DNA from: Zhengitettix transpicula
Lineage: Eukaryota; Arthropoda; Insecta; Orthoptera; Tetrigidae
Direction of reading: 5' to 3'
Assembly: GCA_037074705.1 (NCBI GenBank)
Contig: CM073591.1
Span: 79,342,532 to 79,406,531 of the forward strand
Length of the DNA stretch: 64,000 nt
In this document: one piece after another, positions 10,801-24,540 of the stretch
How positions within the stretch are numbered: position 1 is the stretch's first letter
Layout of the letters: every line of letters begins with the position of its first letter
Program-made: the position numbers and the translations under genes
The notes under the pieces: generated by a model
Databases searched by the model: none
The model's input: the letters and a program-made list of their open reading frames with translations, nothing else
What the model was told of the DNA's origin: nothing

Positions 10801-12944
10801 GAAATCAGCAAGATAATAATTATTAAAAAGTTTAAAATGGTGTCTGCAACACTAATGTTATTGGTTTAGTTTAGAGGAATATATAGCGACAACCAGAGAG
10901 AGTATGTGTGAAATTGTTCAATGACGCCGTTCATACTGTAGTAACGAACGGCACCTTATAGCCATCGTGCTGCAGACACGACGACGTCATTCCTCTACCA
11001 GGGTACCTGTCACCGTTCCTACGCCATACAAAAGCTTCCGGTGATTCAAGAAGCAGCTATGCATCACATCCTGTTCTGGGCAGAACAGAAAACTGAGATT
11101 ATTTTAATGTTCCGACATCACATTATTGTAGAGATCTATATTGGATGACTGAGTGAATCCGGATATAAATTATTTATTTGCTGTAGTTAATGAAAAATTT
11201 CATAAAATGCTTTATGTCTTGATTTTTTGTGTTCAAATCGTGAGACAAATCATTTAATGAAATTGTTGTTATTTATTATTAAAGAGTTTTCATTAAAAAA
11301 TTACAGTATTTTGTGTGCATGTAATAAGCTCAGAAATCTCATTACAATATAGTAAAGGAAAAATTGTAAACTAGGACGATTTCAGAAGTTTATTTATATC
11401 ATACCGACTTTTTATAGAGGTTTATCGTGTATTCATTACTCTTACAGATGCTAGTTCAAAGATGCACCAGATATGAATAATTACTTATTTCACCTTTTTT
11501 ATTGTGTTTATTAAAGTGTCAATCTATCAGTTTCCCGAAGGTTAATTTTACATTTCCCATACAAATTTAATGTTTGGAAAGAACGGTATAGAATTTATCC
11601 TCCAATGCCCGTAACGGTAGTCCTACTCATTCCTTAAGAGATCTCGTCTAATACTTCCCAGAATAGTTCTGCCCATACTTATTTGACCTATTTGTATTAT
11701 AAGAAAAATCGGTTTATTTATTACTAGGACGCATTGGTAAAATATCTTACTCTTCAGTGCTGTCATATTTTATTGGAGTATAATAGAATTTCTTCCAAAT
11801 GTATTCACATATTATTAGAGTACGAATATACCGATTTACATTTATGTTCTTTCAGCCAGTACTCATATTAACTACGTTTCCTTTATACATCACCTTGATT
11901 AATCTTTAGCCTCGTTAACTTCTAATTGCATCCTTTCTTTTTCTGAGTTACCATCTGGGAATTGTGAGTGTTGCATAACAGTTTAGTTCACTGCGATCTT
12001 CGTCACCGATGAATTTTAGAAAAAGCTATTCTCTGAACAATTCGCTCTTCATTCTCTTGTACTTCTACCAAGTTGAGTCTGAATTGCGTCAATAGGCTAG
12101 TAATTAATTAATTAAAAATCCGAAAAGGTAAGTACTATTCAGTTATCCCTGAGACATTCAACTGGTGATATATAAGGGAGATAATGATTTTGTGGCCGCA
12201 TAAGACATTAAGTATTCGGAAAACTCATTCTAGAACCTCGCCAAATTAAGAGTCCTGTTACTTAATCAAAAAATTTTCTGCCTTAAAAATCGAAAATATG
12301 AAGTAGGAAAGCCCTCGATAAACGGTATCTTCATTTTAATGTTCTACTTTAGTAGTCATTATAGCTGATAAATTTTTCAGAAGAAATAAAAATTCAAGTT
12401 CAATGTAGTTAATAAGTTGTTAATAAGCTGCAGAACGTTTGGCAAGAGTAATAAATTTCTGAATAATTTTAACTAATTTCCCCTACCGGTTGAAAAATTG
12501 CCAAAATCTTTGTTGGACGAAGGTAATATACAACCTTCCGTCCAATTAGCTTTCCGTTGCTACAGAGTTAAAGCTTACGAATGTGATATTTACGAGTCCC
12601 ACGTGTTGATTAGTTCCTATCTTCACACATTAATAAAAGAAAACTTTAGCCTACAGATTACAAAAAAAAAGCTAACGTCAATTCTGCCATTTTTACAGGT
12701 CCAAGAAGAACTAATTAAACACAATTATATTTCAATCACTTCCGTCTGTAAGTAATACAAATAATTGACTTTTTATATCGTTTTTCCAATAAGTTTGTAA
12801 TACCTTTCATTACAGAAGTTACAGATAATGTTAATAATTAAATTGATATTGCCGCGATGCGATCGACTGCTGGTCGTTGAAGAATTAAACTTTCTGTTGA
12901 TTTTATAGAATGGATTTCTTGACAGTGTTGTAAGGAATCATATG
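10801..12944. other. AT-rich, no gene recognised
   Basis: An 85-codon plus-strand frame at 12498-12755 has no recognised motif and no splice context. A short GC-richer patch at 10920-11050 is also unassigned. Confidence 0.4.
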
Positions 12945-13190
12945 TTAATGAACCAAAACATCATGACCACCTGCTTAATAACGTGTTGGTCCACCATTGC
13001 AATACAACAGCGATTCGGCGTGGCATGGATTTGACAAGTTCTAGTGGGTTTCCGGATGTTTCCGATGTCAAAGTACAGATCACGCAATTCACTTAAATTA
13101 CGGACGGGTTGTTTGTGGGCGAACTATTGGCGTCCCAGATGTGTTCCATTGGGTTGAGATCAGGCGAATTTCGTGGTTAAGCCATAAATG
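12945..13190 (-). pseudogene. Tc1-like transposase C-terminal fragment, decayed
   Basis: Read on the minus strand from about 13175, the sequence gives RNSPDLNPMEHIWD, the third catalytic block of Tc1-family DDE transposases. After frame breaks and stops, a GNPLELVKSMPRRIAVVL stretch follows, as at the C-terminus of these enzymes. Sequence up to 13390 may be further upstream transposon DNA but is too diverged to read. This is a dead copy. Confidence 0.7.
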
Positions 13191-13399
13191 AGATTTCTTT
13201 ATCAGGGTTCTGGCCTTGTGTCATGGACAGATATCGTACCAGAAGCCATCGCTGTCGGGGATGACATCAAGCAACAATGGATTTTCAACAATGAACTCTG
13301 AAACGTGTGTTCCTGAACACCTGTCCCTGAACCAGCATTGTACTCTGCCGTCATAGCTGTCACAGTTCGCAGCCAATCATGCTTTGAAGCCGATCCAAA

Positions 13400-16300
13400 T
13401 GATTATTAAAAGAGAGCCTGAAGTCTTGGAGAGGATAACAAAAATTTCAGCTATGTGGAGAGAATAGTTTCAGAAAGAGCAGTTGTGCAGTATTTGGAGA
13501 AATCAGTCAGGAAATACCATTGTTGAGATTAGTAATGAAATTGAATTTGGAGAAAGAGTTTTGGACTAAGATTCTCTACAAGGATAGTTTAGAAGCCTAA
13601 ATCCAACAAGTAAATGCAGAAATTAAATAATCACAAAGGGCATTCATCTAAGAGTCCACACAAAGGGATACCATCAATGTTTCAACCTTCATGCCTCTGC
13701 ACAGACTTCCAATGATTATTTGATTGAAGGCACCATGCAAAATACAAACAGGCTGATCAACACACAGAATATATATTTCTGATCACATTGAATTCTGCTA
13801 CATGAACCAAGTATCACCTTAAACAAATTATAAAGTATCATTGTTACCAATAAAAATAATCTGAAATTAACTACAAATGAGCCTATAAATAATAATATTT
13901 ATTGCAAAAATAAGGTAATTTAAATGTGTATAATAGAAATGTTCAATAAATAAAATATTTTAAATCAACACTGAATGATTAAAGAAAACTATTAAGAATG
14001 ATTAATATAATAGTAGAAGTTTTTAAGTGTTCATTTTTTCAAAATATATGTAGCTTAGACTGTGTGGTATAGTAACATAGAGTATTTCAATTTGTAAACA
14101 AAAATAACTCTACTTCAAAGTTTCATACAATATTATTATGAGAAATCTTAGGCATTTAATTTTGACAATTTTATGTATTTAAGTACATGTACATGTTATG
14201 AAATTCTGTGTTATGTTATTATTTAGAATTATAGGAAGCATATCCATGAAAAATATAATAAGCAATTAATGGAAAACCAATTAAATCTGGTTGAATGCAT
14301 TATTGGCTGTTTCCTCTGAGGTGCATTGTTTACTAAATTAAAATACTAGTACTCTATGCAAAAAGTGTAGGCTCATACTAAATATAAAAGCAGTAATTTG
14401 ACAAAAATGGATCTTTCCGAACACCAAGTTCTATGTCTCAAATATTAGTGCAAATTTTGGCATGAATGAAAATCTTCAATATTACCCTTCATTTCAAGGT
14501 TCTTATTGATTTTAATTATGTTCCATATTGTAATTTATCATGAAAACAGTAAGTAAATTTTCATATGTAATACAATTTAAAATAATTAACAAGTTAAATA
14601 TGGAGTTTGATTTAACAACTCTATGCATATTTTTTGTATATCAAGTACCTCCAGTAGAAAATAGACAAGATATAAATAATTACTTGTAAAATTGTATCAG
14701 CTGTTGAAATTGGATAGGCAGGTCATTTTATACTAGTATCTTGAATATGTCAGTAAAATGCTTATTGTATGTAATAAACCATGAATGGAATAATTTATCC
14801 AGAACTAACATATGGAATTCAAATGTTCAAGGTTGACATTACTTTATAAAATCACATTATAGTGCAGGTAAATAATATTAAATGAAATGCTTACATAATG
14901 GTAATGACATAAATATTAAATATAATCTGTCAATTATCATTTAATAAATTGATATATAAATAGCCAATTTGTCAGAAAAAATTAGAATTAATTAACCAAA
15001 ACAAAAAAATCATAGCAATACAACATGCCGTCCACAATTTTGTGTGTGTGTTTCTGCATGATAAAATTAGAAGATCAATTTAATGTCATAGATGGTGTCC
15101 TACAAGGGTTGTAATAGAAATGTAACATTTTGATTATAACTGCCCCAAAATTGTGGATGGAATGCTGTATTGTAAGTATTTTTTGTTTTTGTTAATTTAT
15201 ACACATTTTTCTGATAACTGTTTTAATGTCTATTTAATACCAGTAATACCTTTAGTGTTGATTATATGATAAAACTTCAATATTGAAACTAATTTTATAT
15301 CAGACTGTTGAATGAATATTAAATTGGTAATAAAATTATATGCTCCTGTTCAAGTTCTTATACACTATTACAGAGAATATTTTCAAGGGTTTAAGATTTT
15401 CAGCCATTGTTTACACTTTGATTAGTGATATGTTCGTATCACTGACCCAAATATTAATAATCTTGTCATATGATGGTAAAAGTATGTTATTCTTTTATTT
15501 TTTCTCAATATTTATAATTAACTCTGTGTTGTACAGTGATATACAGAATTAGTGGGTGAAAATAACTCTACTACAAACTTGGTCCTCTTTTACAAATGAA
15601 GTCTATACTTCAAATTAGTTTAAAGAAACTAATTAGATTAGCCTAGACAAATTTTCCACTGATACTTAAGAGAAACAAGGTTTAAAGATTGTGGAAATAA
15701 TCTAAATTAAACTTTGTTTATTTAAATTTAGTTAACATTAGTGTTAAGATCAGTAAAATCCAAAAATTATTTTCTTTCTGTAAATTAATAATCACTTTAC
15801 AGTGTTATAAATAAAGGTACATGTTAGCAATTTATCCTTCAGTAGTGAAATAGTTTGCATTAATGTTGTTATATTTAATGAAGGGTGAATAAAAATAATG
15901 AATTTTTACTTGTGTGATATTTCATGCTGGACAATCCATCTGCTGTATGAACTCATTACGCAGGAGTGGATAAAAATATTTATGAGTTTATTATGAGTGA
16001 ATATCTTAAATATATGCAGGAAGTTGGTTAAAAAATACTATTCATGTATACTGAACTTTGTAAATTAAGTGTTTTTTAATTCACATGTCATGTGTGTATG
16101 GGACTTGGAACATCATTTATCAAAATTGTTTCTTTTAAATGCCATAAATAAGTATAAAAATGGAAGAACATTTACATAAAGTCTGTGATTTATGTTACTT
16201 ATTATTCTGATTACAATAATTAAAAATACCCTACTATTTTATGTAAAATATCCAAAAATGTAATGCCATGTGACATTACACAATAGATATTGACATATTT

Positions 16301-17478
16301 GCTCGTTATTTTTATATTATTCTAATTTGATGTAATTCAAACTGTATATGTTGTAGGGCTAAGTTTATTTATAAAATATTAAACTGCTACTTCCAATTTA
16401 ATTTAGTATCTTTGAAATTGATCGTTTCTCCTTCGTCAATATGGTACCTTTCCAAAGCTACAGACTGTAATGTGAATATTTTTTGTGTAAAGTGTTTTGT
16501 TACCCTTCAATTTTATACCATTTTAAACAATTTTATAACTGTACTGAACTCTTTTGAGCAATTTATAGCAAATTGTCTCAATTGAATCATCAGTATGCTT
16601 TTCATACATGAAAAGAATAGAATTTGAATTCATTACTTGTGACAGATCAATTACATAGAATAAGAACACTAGCAGACTCTATACAGTACAGTGGAAAACT
16701 ACAATATTTATATGTCTCCAGTTTTAAGAAAGAGAATGGCTAGTTAATATTAAATATAGCTAAATGTTTTCTAAAACATATAAGTAGTAAGTAAACCACA
16801 AATGAGATGTATTATTAATTTCATTGAATTTAATTTTTTCTTGTTACGTATACAATCAAACACTTCATATAAATTACAGAATTTTCCTAATGAGTAATGC
16901 TTATTTATTTCTTGTAGCACAGAGTATTTACTTTTATTTATTGAATACCCTTTTATAAACTCAAAATAAGAATAAATATATAAATTAGTTTTGTTTTAAA
17001 GTTTGATGACTTAATTTTACAATACTCACTCTCAGATTTTTGAAGAAACAGAAAAGATTGATACTGACATACAACTATTTTGGAATTTCTTTTTTAATGA
17101 CTGCAATCACAATTGCAAATTTCTGTCTATTTCAGATTAAACAAATTAGGCTGAGATTGCATTTTATTCTGATGACTGTTTTCACTATAATGATTTTATA
17201 ATATTCTAATATCAAAGTATGAAGTTAATTCAAAACTATGGTCTTTAATTGTGTCAGGTAATTTTTGTTAAGTATATGAATTTACTTTGTCTATGATGTG
17301 TTATTACTTCCTATTCATACATTATGAAGATTCACCTGATTTGAATGTAATCTATCTTGGGATACATTAAAGTAAGTAGTGTTTGAAACTGTTTTGTTAG
17401 TTTTACTTTTAATATGTTTCCAAGTTGTATTGATTTGTTTGCAGAGTTTTCAACAATGTTCAAGTAATAATTCTATTA
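13400..17478. other. Strongly CpG-depleted, AT-rich stretch without a recognised gene
   Basis: CpG is nearly absent (one CG found by eye in 14041-15000, about three in 15001-16000). No convincing coding frame is present. It contains an inverted-repeat element at 14971-15216. The depletion contrasts with the flanks and suggests long-term cytosine methylation or a different origin. Confidence 0.6.
14971..15216. mobile_element. Inverted-repeat element, about 245 bp
   Basis: Arms 14971-15041 and 15147-15216 are imperfect reverse complements. The shared core is CCACAATTTT, a CAATACA(A/G)CAT block and an AACCAAAACAAAAA-like stretch. It is non-coding and MITE-like. Confidence 0.65.
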
Positions 17479-17529
17479 ATGAAATATCTTTCTCTTTTAT
17501 TTTTATTAATTTTTTGGCAAGTTGTTGTG

Positions 17530-17889
17530 TCAACTTTCACTCTTGGGGCTGTAACATGGACTAGTCAATTACAAAAATCAATATCAACATACACTTCTGA
17601 AGCAGAAATAATAGCAGCAAGAGAAGGAGCAAAGGAGGTGATCTGGCTGAAAAAGTTGCTGCTTGAATTAAATGAAACTGTCAATCAACACAAATATATG
17701 CTATATATTGACAATGCCAGTTCAGTAAAGTTGTCTAAGAATCCAGTGCATCATAAACAATCTAAGTACATAGAGGTCCATCACTTCTACGTAAGGGAAG
17801 AATTTTTTAAAACAATACTTGAATTATCGCACATTTATGGGATTTACCAATTAGCTGACCTGCTGACTAATCCATCAGTACGGGTCTGA
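17530..17889 (+). pseudogene. Ty1/copia-type RNase H fragment
   Basis: The end of a copia-type polyprotein. Blocks in order are TWTSQLQKSISTYTSEAEII (SEAE carries the active-site Glu), GAKEVIWLKKLL, the YIDNASSVKLSKNP block with the catalytic Asp, HHKQSKYIEVHHFYVREEF, and QLADLLTNP. In living elements this domain removes the RNA strand during reverse transcription. Here it stands alone without reverse transcriptase or integrase. The block between the RNase H and 17960 and a purine run before TGTTAAC near 17980 could mark the start of a 3' LTR. Confidence 0.85.
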
Positions 17890-18535
17890 TTTGAGATGCC
17901 GTGCGACAGTATTAGTGTACAGAAAATTGAATTTATGCAGTATTGAATTTTTAGCTTTATTTTGTTTTGAGGAAGTGTTAACATAAAAAAAAATTAGAAA
18001 AAAATTATGAAGTCCAACCTCCTTGAAGGTGTGATCTCTTAGAAGAAGGAAGGAGGTCTTTTAGTTCTTCTTGCAATGTTGTTGCAGTAGTTCGTGTAGT
18101 CTGTGTTTTAACAAAATTCTAACAGAGATGACAAAAATTAACAATAATACATTAGTAAAATATTTCTTGATTGAACTAGTGGAAATAAAATAATAATTCA
18201 AGAAAATGAGAGGAAAACTTTCTTACAAATTGTTTGTTCTCCTTAGTAAAATATACTTGGATTCACAAGCAATGAAGATCCAAAAGGAGCCATTCATGGA
18301 ATGCATCTATCGAGTTCAATGCATCTATCTGTTGAAGAAAATTATTTAGCAATGGCTTTGGTAATTATTATGCTATTTCATAAGTTGGGGTGTCAAAGAA
18401 TGTGAAGGTTTTGTTGACATGTGTTGACCAAGAGATCACTGTTGAATTAATTCCATTTCCAGGCTAATATAAATAAATACTCAGGAAATGCCAGTAACCA
18501 ATGGCGGTTCCTTATATCCATCGTATGTTTTTTAT

Positions 18536-18540
<5 letters not shown>
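17890..18540 (+). other. Possible copia 3' LTR region, then unassigned AT-rich DNA
   Basis: A purine-rich GAGGAAG followed by TGTTAAC at 17970-17984 has the layout of a polypurine tract and LTR start. No second LTR copy is visible in the window to test it. Confidence 0.3.

Positions 18541-18541
<1 letters not shown>

Positions 18542-18593
<52 letters not shown>
18542..18593. repeat. (TA)n microsatellite
   Basis: About 26 uninterrupted TA units. Confidence 0.95.
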
Positions 18594-18595
<2 letters not shown>

Positions 18596-19019
18596 TAAGG
18601 ATATGACATTGTCAAAATTAATTGCAATATTGGTATGGAAAGGAAAGAGAGATAGGTTGTGGCTTACCTGAAAGTGAAGTTTGGTGTAGTCATAAGGAAC
18701 ATACATATACATATCAATGCATAAATCATATCAATTTATATTCAGAATATAATATATGGCGAAAAAACTGAGAAATTCGGAAAAAATCAATTAATTCTTG
18801 TTTGTCAAAATTATGACGTCTTTGATTGTGATCTTTGACTTAAGAGATATATTTTAAAAATTACAATATTCTTGCAATAAATAAATTTATGGATCCGGTT
18901 ATTTCACACAGGTACTGCCCGGACAAAAATTTTATTTCACATCATTCTGGGCGTAAATATTATGTGTGATTCAGTTCATATTATTCCGGATACCATAAAT
19001 ATAAAATCCCTTTTTTTAA

Positions 19020-19570
19020 ATAAGATAAATATTATCTGTGAGGCAGCTGTCGTCTGCTCGTGACGTGCGGATCGAAACCGTGGAGACGAACTAAGTATTG
19101 TTTTAGTTGGTATATAAAGGGGCCGCTCCAGAGCTCAGAGTCCATTCCATCGGAGGGGATGAGGCCGAGGTCTTGGACGAAGGTCTCCTAGGGACGGTAA
19201 TCCAACCTTGGTCATGTCCCCTCCTGTGGAATGGAATCCCGTGTGCGGAACGGGTGCAAGACGTCGGGGCTAGCCCGGCGGTCTGTGCCGACGGAAGCAG
19301 AGGCGGCAGTAGATCTGGTTGGCCGTCATGCAGGGACCAGCGGGCGCGGGGCTGGTCCCCACTTTTTAAAGAAACCAAAGATTGAAAGACGAGACATGTC
19401 TTTCAAACGCGTCATCTTGCTCCAGCATCAACTCGGGGACGACTTGAGTTGCGATTGTCTGACCATATATTTCATCCTCCTCGAGAGCACAGAGCTATGC
19501 ATACCATACATCTCCACGGCAAATACAGACGACGGTTCCTCACATAATACAGCAAAATGGCGACCAGGAT
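19020..19570 (+). other. CpG-rich island with a TATA-like box
   Basis: GC-rich sequence flanked on both sides by CpG-poor DNA. TATATAAAGG lies at 19111-19120, directly upstream of the GC-rich part. Frames stay open on both strands (19107-19385 plus, 19103-19378 minus), as expected from GC richness alone, and neither shows a domain. It could be a promoter with a 5' exon, or the 5' end or LTR of an element. I do not recognise it. Confidence 0.4.
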
Positions 19571-20277
19571 TTTTTTGGTAAGGAAAACTATATGTAGTAA
19601 TTTATATACATAATGTACGTCATGGTACGAGTATCAATTCAATCATTAAATACCCATGTGCCATATAAATCATAAGAACTTCATAAATACATATCAAATT
19701 TTCTAATAAATAAAATTTGATCTTTCAATTCCAAATTTTGTACACATTGAGACAATTTAATGCTATATTTATTGGATAATTAAGTGAAAGGGCTCTCAAT
19801 ATTAAATACATATATATTTTATTCTATCACAAAGAAGTTATTTATTAGTGATTACACAAATATTTTTGTATGCAACAAAACAGTAGACTTGAATGCAAAA
19901 AGTCCTTCACTTTGAATAAATATAATTTTGTTTAACACCGTTCGGCTAGCCAGTGGAGAAACTTTCTGCTCAGTGCTCTTTGCCAAGTAATATAGTGTGT
20001 AAACTATAGAATAGTTAATACACGTGCCTTGTGTGAGCAATCGTATAGCGAAAAATGCTTTACACATGTGTACGTGAATTATATTGAGTTTATTTAGTTT
20101 ATGAAATGACCTTTGATGTTGTAATAAAAAATTGCGGAGGTTAATTATTATTTGATTACAAAAGTGTTTTAATTTTGAATTATTTATTTATTATAAAGGT
20201 GCATTTACTTTTCTCAGGGCATTTACATGAGACTCAAAACATTAAATTATATCACAGGATCTTGACTTGTAGGTGTC
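19571..20277. other. AT-rich, no gene recognised
   Basis: Nothing supported. Confidence 0.4.
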
Positions 20278-20454
20278 GTGTTGCAGAATTTCGTCATACT
20301 CGTCTCAGTTCGAAAACACGCACACAACTGTTTTTATTGTTGTCTGCGTCCGGGACCATCCTCTGGCGGCAGGTGTTTCCGGGTATTCGGAGATATTCCT
20401 CGTCTGGGGCTGAGTGCTCGGATCTCGGGGGTAACTTTTCTTGTTGGCGGTGTC

Positions 20455-20770
20455 AAAGGCCCGGGTTGTAGTGTAAAAAAATATATTTACTCTCGCAGGA
20501 AACCACTCTCCCGCCATCGGAAGGGCGTGGTACAAGTACCCAATAGCGACCTCCTGATGCAGGTTTTCGAGAGTTTGTCCTGCATCAATTTTAGGCGAAT
20601 ACTGGGTAGGATCCTTAACTATAGCCTAGTTAACCCATGGCTAACGTGATATACCTTTCCGCATCCCCCCTTTCAAATCCCTTCCTATGCAATAAGAGGG
20701 GAATTGCCACCATGTGGATTACCCTCTTGTAGCCTATTACTCTACAGCAACCGGAATTTTTGTTGTGAGC
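20455..20770 (+). repeat. Dispersed repeat of unknown family, copy B
   Basis: It contains CCGCCATCGGAAGGGCGTGG, a CCTGATGCAGGTTTTC block, GGGTAGGATCCTTAACTATAG and a CCTATGCAATAAGAGGGGAA tail shared with copies A and C. The DNA upstream (20278-20455) is also GC-rich. Confidence 0.6.
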
Positions 20771-21149
20771 CCTGCTTGAGAATCATGACTTAAGTAAAAA
20801 AAATATTCACAATTAAAACATTAATGGCAGCAGTCATGAAAAATGTATTTAAACAAATTGTCATTTAATCTAAAATCACTATTATCATAAGGAGCTTTCA
20901 GCAGAAGTAGGCCATATTCATCTATTAAAAATATTTTATGATTGATATTAAGATAAAATGTGCTACATTTTGGTGTTAAACAAACAGATAAAAATACATG
21001 CATGTGGAGCAGTGAGTATCTTCAATAAGGTGAAGAACACTTCCAAAAATTTGAACTAAGTTTTCTGGATGACATAGAGTCACCAACCTTAAGTATCAGT
21101 TATGCTATGCATTGAAGAAGAAGAAGACGGTGAAGACAAAATAATCCAT

Positions 21150-21420
21150 ATACTAGCCACTCCCCTCTTATAGCATAGGAAAGGGGCTGAAAGGGAGGAT
21201 GCGGAGAGGTAGAGCAATGTAGCCAAGGGTTAATTGGGACCCCCGAGCTCTAGATTTAGGATCCTACCCTGAATTTTTCTAAAAGTTATTCAAGAAAACC
21301 CATAGAAAACCTGCATCAGGTAGGTCAGGCTGTAGGTTCTTGTGCAACGCCCTTCCGATGGTGGGAGAGAAGTTTGCTGTGGGTTCGCAGCACTCGCTTC
21401 ACCGTGCCCCGACCTGTTTA
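21150..21420 (-). repeat. Dispersed repeat of unknown family, copy C (reverse)
   Basis: Read on the minus strand it repeats CCATCGGAAGGGCGT, CCTGATGCAGGTTTTC and GGGTAGGATCCT in the order of copy B. B and C form an inverted pair about 400 bp apart. Confidence 0.6.
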
Positions 21421-21959
21421 GGTGGCAGATGGCCAACTATTACAATGGGAATGCCAAAGGTCTGTGACCCTGGAACATACACCTCTCAAAACAGGTCGAG
21501 GTGCCTTGGTTTGTGGGAACATTGGTTCAACAAGCAGAGAAACAGAAGGAACCCTTAAAGGTAGCCTCGTCCAGAGCTCTCTGGGAATGTTAACCTATGA
21601 AAAAATGCTTACGCAGCCTTTCTTGAGAGCAAGGTTCAATCCACCTCTCTTTAAATATAAAATTGATATGTAAAGGAATTAGATTACATTATATTGAGGA
21701 CAGATGTCACTATGTTGGATAGAAATAAACATTTTAAATTGTCAGAGGAGCTAGCCTTCTTCATAAAATTGTACTGCAATACTCCTAAAATTGAAATGTT
21801 CTCCTTATCCAATATGGCAACTCTACCCTCAATTTCAAATAATACCTCTGTTTGTTATCCTTACCAATTATTTTGACAATGTAAGATCCTCAGTAGCTTA
21901 TATATAGAATGAGAAGATGAAGGAAGAATTATAGATCTGAGAAATATATCATGAAGTGC

Positions 21960-22180
21960 ATAAACTGTGTGGCGTAGAGGTCAGTGTCATTACCTTGTAT
22001 AATAGAGATGTTACTGGAGGCCTGACTCTTTGTGTTTACTGTGTTTTAGAAACCTTAGGAATCAGAACACTTACCCAGAACTACTCCAAAATCTAGAATG
22101 TGTCATGTAAAATGACTGTCTGGCAGTTGTTACAGAGGCGAGGCTCTCAGAGAGTCATCGAGCCAATGAAGAAGAAAATG
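21960..22180 (+). repeat. Diverged copy of the tRNA-derived SINE
   Basis: The head GTGTGGCGTAGAGGTCAGTG matches the A-box region of 2109-2363. The body shares CCAAAATCTAGAATGTGTCATG, TCTGGCAG and a TCATCGAGCCAA block. The B box is heavily mutated. Confidence 0.65.
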
Positions 22181-22189
22181 TAAAATTAT

Positions 22190-24180
22190 CCATATTATTT
22201 AAAAATTTTGACTTAATTGAAGTTTGAATTTTGTTTTGTTTAAAACATATTTCGGCCAGTCTCTAGAAAAATTGAAGTATGTTAAATCTGGATAATACTG
22301 TTCAGAATAAAGAAAGGGATTCATGCTGCCCCTTAATTTAAGAATTTCTGTGCATTCTTGAATGATATGATTCAAAATCCAAACAAAACTTGTAACTAAG
22401 AAATGTAAACATACACATAACACCTGTTTCATTATTATAGCACTGTTGAACTACCAACATAAATTATTAATTACATCACATCTGTGTCAAATATACAGAA
22501 GAAATCAATTATTCTAATTAAAACAAAATTAAAAACTAGATTACAAACAAATAAAACATTTGTATAGGTTGATAGTGGCTTTTGAAAATTACTATTGCAT
22601 AAAATAAGTTCTCTAACTTTGTTCATTTTATTCATTGCTTTATTAACTATATTAAGAACTACTTTGATCAGTATGTTTTGAGGTAATTGACAAATTGTAA
22701 TACTCAGTGTCTTTGCAATGTATACTACTGTATTTGACTCTGTTAGTTAATTTGATAATAACTTATATACACACTTATTAATCATTAATATCTGTGATCA
22801 TTTCTTGTGGACATCTTTACACAATGCCCTTCAATTTATTTTTATAATGTCTTGTCTTTACTCAATAACTTTCATATCATTACTCTAAAAAAAATTAATC
22901 TTTAGAAATGTTGTCGGTATCTGATGAATTATTTGGAAATCAATGTAAATTAAGAAATGCTAAAGTAGACGTTAGTAGAAGATATGGAAATACTGAAGAT
23001 TTGGATAGTAACTATATTAAATTCTATACAAAAGTAAAAAAATTTGTTTGAATAGCAAAATATTGAAGTAGTGAAAGAGAAATAAAAAGTACTGTATAAA
23101 GAAAGAAAGATTTTTTCAAGGTACATAAGAAAATTACAGTCTAATTTCTGGAAGAATTTCAAAATGAAAATAAGTATGTATATGAGACAATATGAATAAG
23201 TGTAAAGCTTATAAATCAAATGCAAAATGAAATTTAGTTATAATACAGGAAATATATTTCCTGAAGAGGAAAGTATTTGGAAACAAATTCAAGTCAGATT
23301 CCAAATTAGTGGGACAGACAGTTTAAGTAATTAATGCTATAGGTACAGTGAAAATTGAAAATAGTTTGCATCACAAAAGAAGTTTTAAGAAAACGTTTAA
23401 AGTTTTCTTTTTTCTTAATAACATTTGGAGATGAATTTGGTTTAGATTAGGACAAGATACTTTCACCATGTATACTGAAAAATGGATTGAAAATCATTCA
23501 ATATCAAGTGGTCTGTAGTATGGACATCATGAATTTAGATTTTTCCTGTCACTTCTCATGGGGCTAAAATGACACTTGTCAAAAATTAACATTTGATTGG
23601 AGATCAGCTTTTTCTTTGATCCTATACACTGACTAGATACAACATTACAGTGAGATATTGTCAACACAGAAATACAATACTGTATTATAATTGTGTTTTC
23701 TTCAAAATAATTAAAACTTCACCATTATATGTACCCAATATCAGGTTTGAGTTTCTTTCGTCCAGACTAACAAGCCTGAAAAAAATTGCTTTAATTTTGT
23801 CTGTGAAATGATGATTATAACGGACCAAAGAGCTTGCGTATGAGGTGCTGCTCTAGAACACAATGATCAAACATCTTTCTTGTATACATATGAAATGAAC
23901 TAGCATGACTTTGTTGTTTCCTTCTATTTCATCAGTGTACCATTTGTTGAACAGAAACTTCAACTATGATGCCACCCCACTAATCAAGGCCATAAATAAG
24001 GAAACATAAAAACCATAGGAAACTGGTGTGATGATGGGGTTGCTGGCTCAAAGTATTGATCATGAGCAGCCAACCCAATGTAATAGTGATATATCAATAT
24101 AAAACTGGTTAAACTACCAATTCCTGAAAAACAACGGAATTGGGTGTTGAAATATAGGCCATTACCATTTTTTCATCACG
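22190..24180. other. AT-rich, mostly CpG-depleted, no gene recognised
   Basis: Very few CpGs between about 21660 and 23780. Open frames are short and low-complexity. Confidence 0.5.
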
Positions 24181-24185
24181 GATAA

Positions 24186-24209
24186 ATTGAGATTGAGATT
24201 GAGATTCTA
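24186..24209 (+). repeat. (GAGATT)n short tandem repeat
   Basis: About four units of GAGATT. Confidence 0.85.
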
Positions 24210-24540
24210 ACCCCAGAGTGATAATTTTTGTTGATGTTATTGGGCCGATTTCCTCTGACATTAGCTTTTGCCGAAGTTGGAATCGATTATTTTTATTTTC
24301 TCCAATTTCTAGTGGTGTTATTCGTCTTCTAAAAATGTTATTTCTGTTTGGAATTCGGTTGTTTATCTCAATAAATAAGTTGAATGTTGTTTATAAGTGA
24401 TATACCTTCCACCAAATTCTATAATGTCAATGGTTGTTTTCTTTACTCCATTTCGTCACAGATATTTTGGTTGAAATAAAAGTATTTTACTTTTCCAATC
24501 CGTACAATGTTAGTCCAAAAATTATTATCCTTCAACTATA

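Noticed and set aside
12498..12755. 85-codon plus-strand frame
   Set aside because: No recognisable motif, no splice context and AT-biased composition.
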